Assembly (NCBI GenBank): GCA_019186845.1
Contig: JABARW010000086.1
Span: forward strand, 1 to 32,282
DNA from: Planctomycetota bacterium
Lineage (GTDB): Bacteria > Planctomycetota > UBA8742 > UBA2392
DNA length: 32,282 nucleotides
Reading direction: 5' to 3'
The translations under genes were made by a program, and so were the position numbers. Shown one piece after another: positions 25,561 to 32,282 of the stretch. Numbering within the stretch: position 1 is the stretch's first letter; each line of letters begins with the position of its first letter. The notes under the pieces were generated by a model, which was not told where the DNA came from, did not search any database, and saw only the letters and a program-made list of their open reading frames with translations.

Positions 25561-26691
25561 TCAGGCCTGGCCGTTGCTCTCGTGGTGGTGGACCAGTTCC
25601 TTCCAGCCCAGCAGGCGGCAGACTTCGTCGGCCAGTTCTTCGGCGCTGTTGCGGGCGTTGATGGCTTTCACACCCAGACCCTTGGAAACATATCCGCTGC
25701 CTACCTCGTTGTCGGTAACAGGTCCCGAGAACAGGTCGATGCGCTGGCCGCGCTTGTCAAACACGTACTTGGCGCCATAGGCGCCCACGGGGTCGTTGGC
25801 GCAGCAGATGTGCACCTTGGTGGCGTTGTACAGCTCGGCGTCGTCGAAGTAGGTCATGACCGAATAGCCGCCAATGATGCCGTCTCCCAGCTCGACGATG
25901 ATTACGTCGGGCTTGTCCTCGCTCAGCTCGTTGATGATCGACTTGCCGATGGGCGCGATGCTCTCGACGTCAGCCGTGCTGGGCAGGCCGCAGTCGACGA
26001 AGCTCAACGTCATGTTTGCGCCGTGGTCCTCAAACGAGAAGAGGTCCTTGCGGGCTGCCACGCCGGAGAGTTTTCCCGCGTTGACGCGCAAGCCGCGCTT
26101 GGAGAGTTCCTGGCAGAGCGTGGCGCAGACCTTGGTTTTGCCCGCGCTCATGCACGTGCCGCTCACGGCGATGATCGGGATGCGCAGCTTGGGGTCGAGG
26201 TGGTCGTGGGTAGGGATCGTGGAATCCTGCAGGTTGAGCACCTTGCCCTTGCGCACGACCATGCCGACGACCTCGACTTTGAGCGGCGGGCCGAGGTCCT
26301 TGTTGGCGCCGGTGGCCATGCCGATCACGCCGCCGAGGTTCAGCAGGTTGATGATGTCTCCGACCTTGACCGATTCCGGCACGCGCCCGACGTAGCCCTT
26401 GAGCGCGTTGCGTGCGCCGAGCGCGCCGATGATGATGTCGTTCTCGAAGATCTTGGCCATGCGCCCTTCCTCGAGTTCGAGCTCGCCATAGACGCTCTTC
26501 TCGCCCAGGGAGCGCACGACGATGACGTTGCCTTCCTTGGCCTCGAGATTCTCCGTCACGATGCGCTCTTCCTTGTGCAGGTTGAGGCGGTGACAGACGC
26601 TGGCGATCTTGTCCACGCGGATTTCAATCGTGTTCAGGGGCGCCAGGCGCTGGGTGTCTTTTGAGACGCCGTTGGTCAGTGGTTCGTTCAT
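25561..26691 (-). CDS. Uncharacterised P-loop NTPase (BioD/MobB/DUF1611-like fold) linked to arginine genes
   Basis: 376 residues. The N-terminal 165 residues look beta-rich (VTENLEAKEGNVIVVRSL, FENDIIIGALGARNALKGY, GKVLNLQDSTIP) and I do not recognise them. The C-terminal domain is a P-loop NTPase: GTCMSAGKT (178-186, Lys185/Thr186), a KLSGVA loop (207-212) like the KPVxxG of dethiobiotin synthetase, and a Walker-B-like strand DVIIVELGDG (262-271). This order fits the SIMIBI class (BioD, MobB, DUF1611 C-domain). No signal or membrane segment. It is the last gene of the M20-argH-argG set, 76 nt after argG. The ligand and reaction are unknown; an ATP-dependent ligase or kinase acting on an amino-acid derivative is only a guess. 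Confidence 0.65.
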   Translation of the reverse strand: MNEPLTNGVSKDTQRLAPLNTIEIRVDKIASVCHRLNLHKEERIVTENLEAKEGNVIVVRSLGEKSVYGELELEEGRMAKIFENDIIIGALGARNALKGYVGRVPESVKVGDIINLLNLGGVIGMATGANKDLGPPLKVEVVGMVVRKGKVLNLQDSTIPTHDHLDPKLRIPIIAVSGTCMSAGKTKVCATLCQELSKRGLRVNAGKLSGVAARKDLFSFEDHGANMTLSFVDCGLPSTADVESIAPIGKSIINELSEDKPDVIIVELGDGIIGGYSVMTYFDDAELYNATKVHICCANDPVGAYGAKYVFDKRGQRIDLFSGPVTDNEVGSGYVSKGLGVKAINARNSAEELADEVCRLLGWKELVHHHESNGQA

Positions 26692-26767
26692 CTTCTTCTC
26701 CGGTTCGATGGCGCCAGGTTCCAGGCGTCAGCTTCCAACTGTTGCTGCTTGGATCGGCGAGGGGCGC

Positions 26768-27976
26768 CTAGCGACTGGCGCCTGCCCCACCGTACAGCCG
26801 CGAGGGAATACTCAGGATCTTCCCAAAGCCGGCGGCATCCTGGCCGCTCCAGAGCGAGAATTCCTCGCCGTACTTGCCGCTGGCCGCGTTCATGAGCGAG
26901 TGCGGGCTTGAAACTCCCGCAATGTCAAAGCGGCCGTAACGCAGCGTTAAACTCACTTCGCCGCTTACTCGTTCCTGAGAACTTTGGAACAGTGCCTCGA
27001 TGTCACGCAGGCTTGGATCAAATGGCTGACCTTCGTGCAGCATCGTGCCGTAGAAGTCAGCGACGTGATCCTTCCAGAAGCGCTGCCACTTCGTGAGCAC
27101 GAGCTTTTCCAGCTCGCGGTGCGCGTTGATCAGCATCAGCGCCGCCGGCGCGACAAACGCGACGCGCCCCTTGATGCCCACAATCGTGTCGCCGAGGTGG
27201 ATGCCGCGCCCCTGCGCGTAAGTGCAGCCCAGCGTGTTGAGATTTTCGATGATATCGACCGGCTTCAGTTTCGCGCCATCGAGCGCCACGGGCACGCCCT
27301 TGTCGAATCTCACCTTCAAGAGGCGCGGCTTCACATTGGGGTCGCTCCTGGCCGCCATCTCGAAAATTTCATCGGGCACCGCGCTGGCGCTGTCGTGGGT
27401 CTCTTTGCCGCCAATGGTGATGCCCCACATGCCCGCGTTGATGGAGTAGGCCGTGGTCTTGGGCGGGATCTCGAGACCGTGTTTGGCGAGATACTCGGTT
27501 TCCTGCGCGCGGGAGAGCGAATGTTCACGCACCGGCGCCAGCATCTTCAAACCGGGCGCAAGCACGTTCATGGCGACGTCAAAGCGAATCTGGTCGTTGC
27601 CCGCGCCTGTGCTGCCGTGAGCCACCGACGCAGCTTTCTTCTCTACGGCATACTGGGCCACCAGTGAAGCCTGCACGACGCGCTCTGCGGCCACGCAAAG
27701 CGGATAAACCCCGCCGCGCAAGACGTTTCCGGCAATCATCCAGCGCACGTAGCCGTCGAACACCTGCTGCTTGCCGTCGAGCACGACGTGGGAAACCACG
27801 CCCAGCTTCCTGGCGCGATCTTCGGCGCGCTTGAAGTCGTCGGCGGAAAAGCCGCCGGTATCGACCATGGCCGTCGCGACGTCATAGCCGTACTTCTCGC
27901 GAATGAATGGAATGCAGAAGGAGGTGTCGAGACCCCCGGAAAAAGCCAAGACGCATAGTCCGGTTGATTTGCTCAT
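26768..27976 (-). CDS. argG: Argininosuccinate synthase
   Basis: A 402-residue cytosolic enzyme that joins citrulline and aspartate using ATP, the penultimate step of arginine synthesis. The N-terminal PP-loop SGGLDTS (13-19) binds ATP. AHGSTGAGNDQIRFD is the citrulline/aspartate-binding core, and YSINAGMWGITIGGKET follows. Length and sequence resemble the Bacteroidetes-like branch more than the E. coli enzyme. The ATG at 27976 has a somewhat distant AAGGA. It lies downstream of argH, separated by a heptanucleotide inverted array, and upstream of the P-loop NTPase. Confidence 0.96.
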   Translation of the reverse strand: MSKSTGLCVLAFSGGLDTSFCIPFIREKYGYDVATAMVDTGGFSADDFKRAEDRARKLGVVSHVVLDGKQQVFDGYVRWMIAGNVLRGGVYPLCVAAERVVQASLVAQYAVEKKAASVAHGSTGAGNDQIRFDVAMNVLAPGLKMLAPVREHSLSRAQETEYLAKHGLEIPPKTTAYSINAGMWGITIGGKETHDSASAVPDEIFEMAARSDPNVKPRLLKVRFDKGVPVALDGAKLKPVDIIENLNTLGCTYAQGRGIHLGDTIVGIKGRVAFVAPAALMLINAHRELEKLVLTKWQRFWKDHVADFYGTMLHEGQPFDPSLRDIEALFQSSQERVSGEVSLTLRYGRFDIAGVSSPHSLMNAASGKYGEEFSLWSGQDAAGFGKILSIPSRLYGGAGASR

Positions 27977-27996
27977 TTCGGTTTGTCTTTCCTTGA

Positions 27997-28078
27997 CGAA
28001 TTTCGAAGTGCGAATGTCGAATTACGAACGGAAAGACTCTTCAATTCGACATTCGCAATTCGCAATTCGACATTCACT
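27997..28078. repeat. Heptanucleotide inverted array between argG and argH
   Basis: Five tandem 7-bp units of form CGAANNN (27997-28031: CGAATTT, CGAAGTG, CGAATGT, CGAATTA, CGAACGG), a 12-nt spacer, then five units of the opposite form ATTCNNN (28044-28078: ATTCGAC, ATTCGCA, ATTCGCA, ATTCGAC, ATTCACT). The two sides pair; a perfect 14-bp stem joins 28010-28023 and 28043-28056. The right side overlaps the argH stop codon (28074-28076). It is clearly more AT-rich than its surroundings. Confidence 0.8.
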
Positions 28079-29480
28079 TTTCTCCGAGCCACGATTTCAG
28101 TTCCGCCAGTCTCTCCAAAACGCGAGCGCGAGCCGTTCCCGCGTACACCTGTTTGCGTTCGACCAGTGCTTCGAGCGAGAGTTCTTTCAACAGTTCCGGC
28201 TTGAGCCGCTTGTCGACCGCGGCGAGATCGGCTGCCGTCAGATCGGCGAAGCGCTTCTTGTTCTGTTCGCAGTATTTCACGAGACGGCCCGTGATGTCGT
28301 GGCCGTCGCGAAATGGCACGCCTTGCAGCACGAGCCAGTCGGCCACGTTCATGGCTTCCATGTAGCCCGCGCCGCTGTCGAGGTGGGCCTGGATGCGCTC
28401 TTTGTTGACCTTGAAATTCTCCTTGCTGAACACCAGCGCCATCACACGCAGGCAGGCCAGCGTCTGGTCCGTCGCGTCGAAGACGGCTTCTTTGTCTTCC
28501 TGGAGGTCGCGGTTGTAAGTCATGGGCAGACCCTTGAGCAGGGTGAACAAACCCATGAGGTGGCCGACGACGCGGCCCGTTTTGCCGCGCACAAGCTCGC
28601 AGGCATCAGGGTTGCGCTTCTGCGGCATGATGGAAGAGCCGGTGGTGACCGCGTCGCCGAGCGTGACAAAGCCAAACTCCGCGCTTGACCAGATGATGAG
28701 GTCTTCCGCGATGCGCGAAAGGTGCGTCATGCACTTCGCGCACGCGTAAACGAGGTCGAGCGCGAAGTCACGATTGCTGACCGCGTCCATGGAGTTGCTA
28801 GCCGGAATCGCACCGATCGAAGTGTCGCCCTCTGCGTCAAGGGCGCGGGCAAGCTTGTTCATGTCGACCCGAAATGAATTGCCGGTACATGCACTGCTGC
28901 CAAGGGGCATTTCATCGCGGGAACTCCGGCGCGCGTTCGTGAAAGCGCGGTTGCAGCGGATCAGCGCGCTCACGTGCGCCGACAGATGATGAGCCATTCG
29001 AACCGGCATCGCCCGTTGCAAATGCGTGTAGGCAGGGATCACAACATCGACACCTGATTCAGCGCAGGCAACGATTGCGCGCATTAGTTGTTCGCATGCG
29101 GCGTTGAGGGCCGCAGCCTGGTTCCCACACCACAAGTGCATGTCCGTCGCTACCTGGTCGTTGCGCGAGCGGCCGGTGTGCAGCTTCTTGCCTGCGTCGC
29201 CGATCAGCGCCGTCAGGCGCGACTCGATGTTCATGTGCACGTCTTCGAGTTCGACCTTCCACTCGAACTTGCCGCTTTCGATCTCCTGCTTGATCTGCTC
29301 AAAGCCGCGCTTGATGTCCGCTAATTCTTTCTCCGTGAGGATGCCGATGCGTTGCAGCTCCGCGGCGTAGGCCAGCGAGCCCTCGATGTCCTCGCGCCAC
29401 AACCGCTTGTCGAACGACACGCTCTCGCTGAACTCCTGCATGAGTTTGTCGGGTTTGCCGCTGAATCTTCCACTCCACAT
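28074..29480 (-). CDS. argH: Argininosuccinate lyase
   Basis: A 468-residue cytosolic tetramer of the fumarase/aspartase superfamily that splits argininosuccinate into arginine and fumarate. Seen: MWSGRFSGKPDKLMQEFSESV opening, HTGRSRNDQVATD, the catalytic-His region YTHLQRAMPVRMAHH, and the superfamily signature GSSIMPQKRNPD with the mobile-loop Ser. Length is normal. The ATG at 29480 opens with the family's W-GRF. Each side is flanked by a heptanucleotide hairpin: one in its 5' gap to the M20 gene, one overlapping its stop. Confidence 0.97.
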   Translation of the reverse strand: MWSGRFSGKPDKLMQEFSESVSFDKRLWREDIEGSLAYAAELQRIGILTEKELADIKRGFEQIKQEIESGKFEWKVELEDVHMNIESRLTALIGDAGKKLHTGRSRNDQVATDMHLWCGNQAAALNAACEQLMRAIVACAESGVDVVIPAYTHLQRAMPVRMAHHLSAHVSALIRCNRAFTNARRSSRDEMPLGSSACTGNSFRVDMNKLARALDAEGDTSIGAIPASNSMDAVSNRDFALDLVYACAKCMTHLSRIAEDLIIWSSAEFGFVTLGDAVTTGSSIMPQKRNPDACELVRGKTGRVVGHLMGLFTLLKGLPMTYNRDLQEDKEAVFDATDQTLACLRVMALVFSKENFKVNKERIQAHLDSGAGYMEAMNVADWLVLQGVPFRDGHDITGRLVKYCEQNKKRFADLTAADLAAVDKRLKPELLKELSLEALVERKQVYAGTARARVLERLAELKSWLGEK

Positions 29481-29502
29481 GCTTCGCTCCGCTCAGCAAT
29501 TT

Positions 29503-29576
29503 CGAAGGGGTAATGTCGAGTGTCGAATTGAACAGCTTTTCATTCGCAATTCGACATTCGTTATTCGTCATTGGCC
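29503..29576. repeat. Second heptanucleotide inverted array, between argH and the M20 gene
   Basis: Left units at 29503-29530 (CGAAGGG, GTAATGT, CGAGTGT, CGAATTG) and right units at 29542-29576 (ATTCGCA, ATTCGAC, ATTCGTT, ATTCGTC, ATTGGCC). A perfect 10-bp stem TGTCGAATTG 29521-29530 / CAATTCGACA 29547-29556 closes it. The right side reaches the M20 stop codon (29576-29578), the same placement as the other copy relative to argH. Confidence 0.75.
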
Positions 29577-30655
29577 TACGCCAAGAACTTCTCCGCTATC
29601 CCTTTGTAAATCTCGTAGCCGCGCATCACTTCCTTCTCCTCGATCCACTCATCGGCGGCGTGGCTTTGCTCGCTCAGGCCGGGGCCAAGGATCAGGCCCT
29701 GGGCTTTCTGGTTCCACCACGCGTCGCTGACTCCGCCAAACGCGCCGACCTTGCTTTTCGGCGCGGCTTTGCAGGCGCACTGCACGAGTTCATCTTTGGG
29801 TGAGCGCGTCCAGACGCCAAAGCGCGCGCGCTTCTGCTCAATCTTCGTGTGCTCGCTCAGTGCTTTCTCAACGCGCGCAATCGTGGCCTCGTTGTCAAGT
29901 TGGGGAATGGTGCGGCCATCGACGGTCCACTTCACCTCGCTGGGAATCACGTTGCGCGCCACGCCGCCGTTGAGCATCACGACGGCCAGCGTGGTTCTGC
30001 CGAGCAACTCGTCGCGCTCGGTGAAACCCTCGTAAAGTTCCTCAATTTTCAGGATGTCGCGCGCCGCCAGGTAAGCCGCGTTCACGCCCTGCCAGGGCCG
30101 CGCCGCGTGGGCGCTCTTGCCCTTGGTGACGAGGTCAAGCTTGAACATGCCGCGCTCGGCGATGCAGATTTCGCAGTTGGTGGGCTCGCCGGTGACGCAG
30201 GCGTCGAAGTGGGGGATCTCGTGGACGAATTTTTCAAAGCCGTCGCCGGCGACTTCTTCTTCGCAGGTGGGCGCGAACATGAGCGTGGCGCGCGACTCGT
30301 CGAAATCGGCGCTGAGCAGGGCGCCGAACATGCCCACGAGGCAGCCGCCGGCGTCGTTGGCGCCCAGGCCATGGACGCGGCCGTCTTTGCGCAGGGGATC
30401 GTGGGGGTCGAGCGTCCAACCCTTGTTGGCAGGCACGGTGTCGGTGTGCGTGTTAAAGAGCAGCGTCTTCTTACCTGAGCCGCGCCAGGCCAGCAGGTTG
30501 CGGCCGCTTTGCTTGAACTGAAGGCCGAAGCGGGAGAACTCCTGCTTGAAGAACTCGACGGCCTCGTGCTCGTTGCCGCTGACGCGCTTGATGCGCACAA
30601 GGCGGCACAGCCAGTCGATGAGTTGGTCCTGCGGAACGGAGACGGATGCTTTCAT
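29576..30655 (-). CDS. M20-family deacetylase/peptidase, probably acetylornithine (or acetylcitrulline) deacetylase
   Basis: 359 residues from the ATG at 30655; open frame upstream runs through leader hairpins and is not family-like. M20 di-zinc enzyme: metal ligands His70 (HTDTVP), Asp101 (GLGANDAGG), Glu133 (CEEEVAGDG; 132-134), Glu157 (TGEPTN) and His332 (SEQSHAADEW), with a dimerisation domain inserted at about 165-275 (SAHAARPWQGVNA). The family includes ArgE, DapE and N-acetylcitrulline deacetylase. Its place before argH and argG argues for arginine synthesis, but by eye I cannot separate ornithine from citrulline substrates, so no symbol is given. The Shine-Dalgarno GGGAG lies inside a hairpin. 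Confidence 0.85.
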   Translation of the reverse strand: MKASVSVPQDQLIDWLCRLVRIKRVSGNEHEAVEFFKQEFSRFGLQFKQSGRNLLAWRGSGKKTLLFNTHTDTVPANKGWTLDPHDPLRKDGRVHGLGANDAGGCLVGMFGALLSADFDESRATLMFAPTCEEEVAGDGFEKFVHEIPHFDACVTGEPTNCEICIAERGMFKLDLVTKGKSAHAARPWQGVNAAYLAARDILKIEELYEGFTERDELLGRTTLAVVMLNGGVARNVIPSEVKWTVDGRTIPQLDNEATIARVEKALSEHTKIEQKRARFGVWTRSPKDELVQCACKAAPKSKVGAFGGVSDAWWNQKAQGLILGPGLSEQSHAADEWIEEKEVMRGYEIYKGIAEKFLA

Positions 30656-30658
30656 GGC

Positions 30659-30686
30659 GCTCCCGGTGTTGAACTTCAACGGGAGC
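30659..30686 (-). promoter_or_regulatory. Hairpin burying the Shine-Dalgarno of the M20 gene
   Basis: GCTCCCG and CGGGAGC (30686-30680 and 30665-30659 on the minus strand) pair, and inner arms TTGAA / TTCAA nearly close the loop. GGGAG in the second arm is the only good Shine-Dalgarno, 4 nt before the ATG at 30655. Confidence 0.5.
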
Positions 30687-30706
30687 CGCCTGCCCGGAAA
30701 CAGTAG

Positions 30707-30787
30707 GACGACGCGCGTGGCGTCGTCTCCATTTCCGGCGGATTGGGCAACAATGCCGCCCAATCTTACGCCTTCGCAGTGGAGACG
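30707..30787 (-). promoter_or_regulatory. Overlapping alternative hairpins in the arginine-operon leader
   Basis: Hairpin A: GACGACGC 30707-30714 / GCGTCGTC 30720-30727. Hairpin B: CGTCTCCA 30724-30731 / TGGAGACG 30780-30787, enclosing GATTGGGC 30741-30748 / GCCCAATC 30758-30765. A and B compete for 30724-30727, so the two full stems exclude each other. Confidence 0.45.
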
Positions 30788-31062
30788 CCCGTGAAGCATT
30801 TGCCGAATCAAACCCTCGAACGTGACGAACGAACAACAAGCGATCTATTCGCGTGTCTGTGTGCTCGGTCGGACGTTCAGGGTTTTCATCGCCAGTGCTC
30901 CGCGGGATCCCTCTCGGCCGCGGCGAGACATGTCCCGCCCTACCTACTTCGGCCCCGAGGCACTTCCCGTTTGTTTTCAACAGCGCGCATAGAACTAACA
31001 AGTTGCGACTGCCACGCAAGCAAGTGATTCAAGAATTTTCGTTGAGGGGGCGCTGCCTGCCG

Positions 31063-31191
31063 TCAGGCCCGGGGCTTGGGACAGCCGCAGGAATTGCAGT
31101 CCTGCCTGCGAAGGGTCGCGATGATGCGCCAGACCACGAACAGCACTGCCAGGCCCGCCGCCAGCGCAATCAAGAGCAGTTCGAGGTTCAT
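31063..31191 (-). CDS. FeoB-associated Cys-rich membrane protein
   Basis: 42 residues: one membrane helix (about 3-25), a short basic stretch (RRQ) and a Cys-rich tail CNSCGCPKPRA. This layout is that of the FeoB-associated Cys-rich family (PF12669), small proteins encoded right after feoB and thought to assist ferrous iron uptake at the inner membrane. Its ATG overlaps the feoB stop by one base (TGATG at 31193-31189), which implies translational coupling. A longer in-frame start would lie inside feoB and is not needed. Confidence 0.85.
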   Translation of the reverse strand: MNLELLLIALAAGLAVLFVVWRIIATLRRQDCNSCGCPKPRA

Positions 31192-32282
31192 CACGCCCCC
31201 AGTGCCCGCGCGACGTGAAAGGTGGCCCAGGCCGCGACGTAGGCCAGGCCCGTCATGTAAAGGAAGCTGGCCGCGGGCCAGCGCCAGCTGTTGGTTTCCC
31301 GCCGCATGATGGCCAGTGTCGCCGCACACTGACAGCAGAGCGCGAAGAAAACCATGATGGACAGGCCCACCGCCAGGGAGAACAGCGGCGTGCCGTCGTC
31401 GCGCCTGGCCTCATGCAGGACCTGCTTGAGGGGCTCGGACTCTTCGTCGGCATCCGTGATGTTGAAGATGGTGCCCATGACGCCGATGACGACTTCGCGG
31501 GCCGGGAAGCTTGCTATGGCGGCCACGCCGATGCGCCAGTCCCAGCCCAGGGGCACAAACACAGGCTCGATGGCCTGGCCGGCGCGGGCGAGATAACTCT
31601 GGCGGAACTGCTCGCCGGCTTGGCGCCCCTCGATCTCCGCTACGGCTTCAGCGCGGGCTTCCTCGCCGGCGATGGCCTCAGCCTGCGCCAGCTCAGGTTC
31701 ATAGCGCGCATCAATGGCCTCGTCGCGCGGGAAGGTGCACAGCACCCAGACGATGATGCTCACAGAAAGAATGATGGTGCCCGCCCGCCGCACAAACGAA
31801 AAGCCCTTGTCCCACAGGGTGCGTGCCACATTCTTCCAGGCGGGCAGCTTGTAGCTGGGCAGCTCCATGATGAAGGGCGTGGCCTTGCTCTTGAGGATGC
31901 CGCGCTTGAGCAGCAGCGCCGTGGGAATGGCGAAAACGACGCCGACCCAGTACATGGCAAACAGCACAAGGCCCTGAAGTTCGATGAAGCCCAACAGCCT
32001 GGTTTCAGGCACGAAGGCGCCGATCATCAGGGCGTAGACGGGCAGGCGCGCGGAGCATGACATGAACGGGGCGAGAAAGATCGTGGTCAGGCGCGTGTTG
32101 CGGTCTTCAATCACGCGCGCGCCCATGATGGCCGGCACGTTGCAGGCAAAGCTCGCCAGCAGCGGAATGAAACTCTTGCCGGACAGGCCAAAGCGCGACA
32201 TCAGCTTGTCCATGAGGAAGGCGGCGCGGCTCATGTAGCCTACGTCTTCGAGGATGGCGATGAACAGGAACAGAATCAGGAT
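31191..32282 (-). CDS. feoB: Ferrous iron transporter FeoB, C-terminal part (5' end outside the window)
   Basis: About 363 C-terminal codons, open to the window edge; residues before the first visible Met (ILILFLFIAILEDVGY) belong to the same frame and are typical FeoB. The G-protein domain is off the window. Seen: the Gate/core segments GYMSRAAFLMDKLMSRFGLSGKSFIPLL, FACNVPAIMGARVIEDRNTRL and LAPFMSCSARLPVY, whose CNVPA and SCSARLP Cys residues are conserved in FeoB, and the second Gate with SFPAREVVIGVMG. A Glu/Ala-rich periplasmic loop lies at about 31620-31720. It imports Fe2+ across the inner membrane with GTP. No feoA is visible; it may lie upstream. Confidence 0.95.
   Translation of the reverse strand: MLILFLFIAILEDVGYMSRAAFLMDKLMSRFGLSGKSFIPLLASFACNVPAIMGARVIEDRNTRLTTIFLAPFMSCSARLPVYALMIGAFVPETRLLGFIELQGLVLFAMYWVGVVFAIPTALLLKRGILKSKATPFIMELPSYKLPAWKNVARTLWDKGFSFVRRAGTIILSVSIIVWVLCTFPRDEAIDARYEPELAQAEAIAGEEARAEAVAEIEGRQAGEQFRQSYLARAGQAIEPVFVPLGWDWRIGVAAIASFPAREVVIGVMGTIFNITDADEESEPLKQVLHEARRDDGTPLFSLAVGLSIMVFFALCCQCAATLAIMRRETNSWRWPAASFLYMTGLAYVAAWATFHVARALGA

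Larger units (their letters stand above)
30656..31062. other. 407-nt gap: structured leader of the arginine operon plus unassigned sequence
   Basis: The part nearest the M20 gene (30659-30787) is an array of hairpins. Further away, GGCGAGACA / TGTCCCGCC (30922-30939) is an imperfect palindrome around ACATGT. Between 30790 and 31060 I see no gene; a possible minus-strand promoter (TTGCTT, 16 nt, TTGTTA, near 31018-30991) is weak. Confidence 0.5.

Noticed and set aside
26692..26767. GGCGCCAGG motifs around the argG-NTPase gap as a repeat element
   Set aside because: The matches are 8-9 bp and GC-rich, within what base composition produces by chance.
27997..28078. Heptad array as a CRISPR
   Set aside because: Units are only 7 bp, contiguous without spacers, and form a single inverted pair; no cas gene is present.

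Overview
A GC-rich bacterial chromosome segment (about 65% G+C by eye) carrying mostly housekeeping genes. The mix suggests an uncultured Planctomycetota or related PVC-type bacterium: a cytosolic Hanks-type Ser/Thr kinase, a TPR protein with an AAA-type 'FRHxLLREAAY' remnant, a cytochrome c'-like protein, a PPC-domain secreted protein with a GGGCSTG tripartite C-terminus, and GTG starts. No rRNA, tRNA or ribosomal protein gene is present, so this placement is an inference with low certainty. I saw no CRISPR array, phage module or transposase.

Layout. 1-2049 (minus): the first codons of an unidentified gene at the left edge, a Ser/Thr kinase, and an upstream 96-codon partner. 2295-4772 (plus): a c'-type cytochrome variant and a PilB/GspE ATPase. 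4852-6156 (minus): a TPR protein that looks truncated at its N-terminus. 6354-7286 (plus): a diheme cytochrome c. 7423-9762: glmU-prs. 9873-11984: an orphan nuoM and a DUF4149-like membrane protein. 11985-12653: a palindrome-rich gap with promoter-like sites and a DnaA box in front of the HU gene. 13105-14193: a HEAT lipoprotein. 14291-22184: a run of same-strand genes, moeA, gpmI, pgi, trkH, trkA, xerD. 22321-25143: the PPC-domain exoprotein with its own promoter and terminator. 25561-30655 (minus): M20 deacetylase, argH, argG and an uncharacterised P-loop NTPase, read in that order. 31063-32282 (minus): feoB (cut by the window edge) and a tiny FeoB-associated Cys-rich protein.

How the genes work together. 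glmU and prs supply UDP-GlcNAc and PRPP. gpmI and pgi are central carbon enzymes. trkH and trkA form one K+ uptake system. The M20 enzyme, argH and argG fit the late arginine pathway, and the NTPase travels with them. feoB and its small partner import ferrous iron.

The most unusual content is not a textbook system. It is (i) a two-copy inverted array of 7-bp units (CGAANNN / ATTCGNN) on both sides of argH; (ii) a kinase whose N-terminus resembles the MshEN module of the nearby PilB and whose tail repeats S-x-R about every 10 residues; (iii) several genes with strong hairpins next to their start codons, including one that buries the Shine-Dalgarno of the arginine-operon deacetylase; and (iv) four consecutive hairpins between pgi and trkH.
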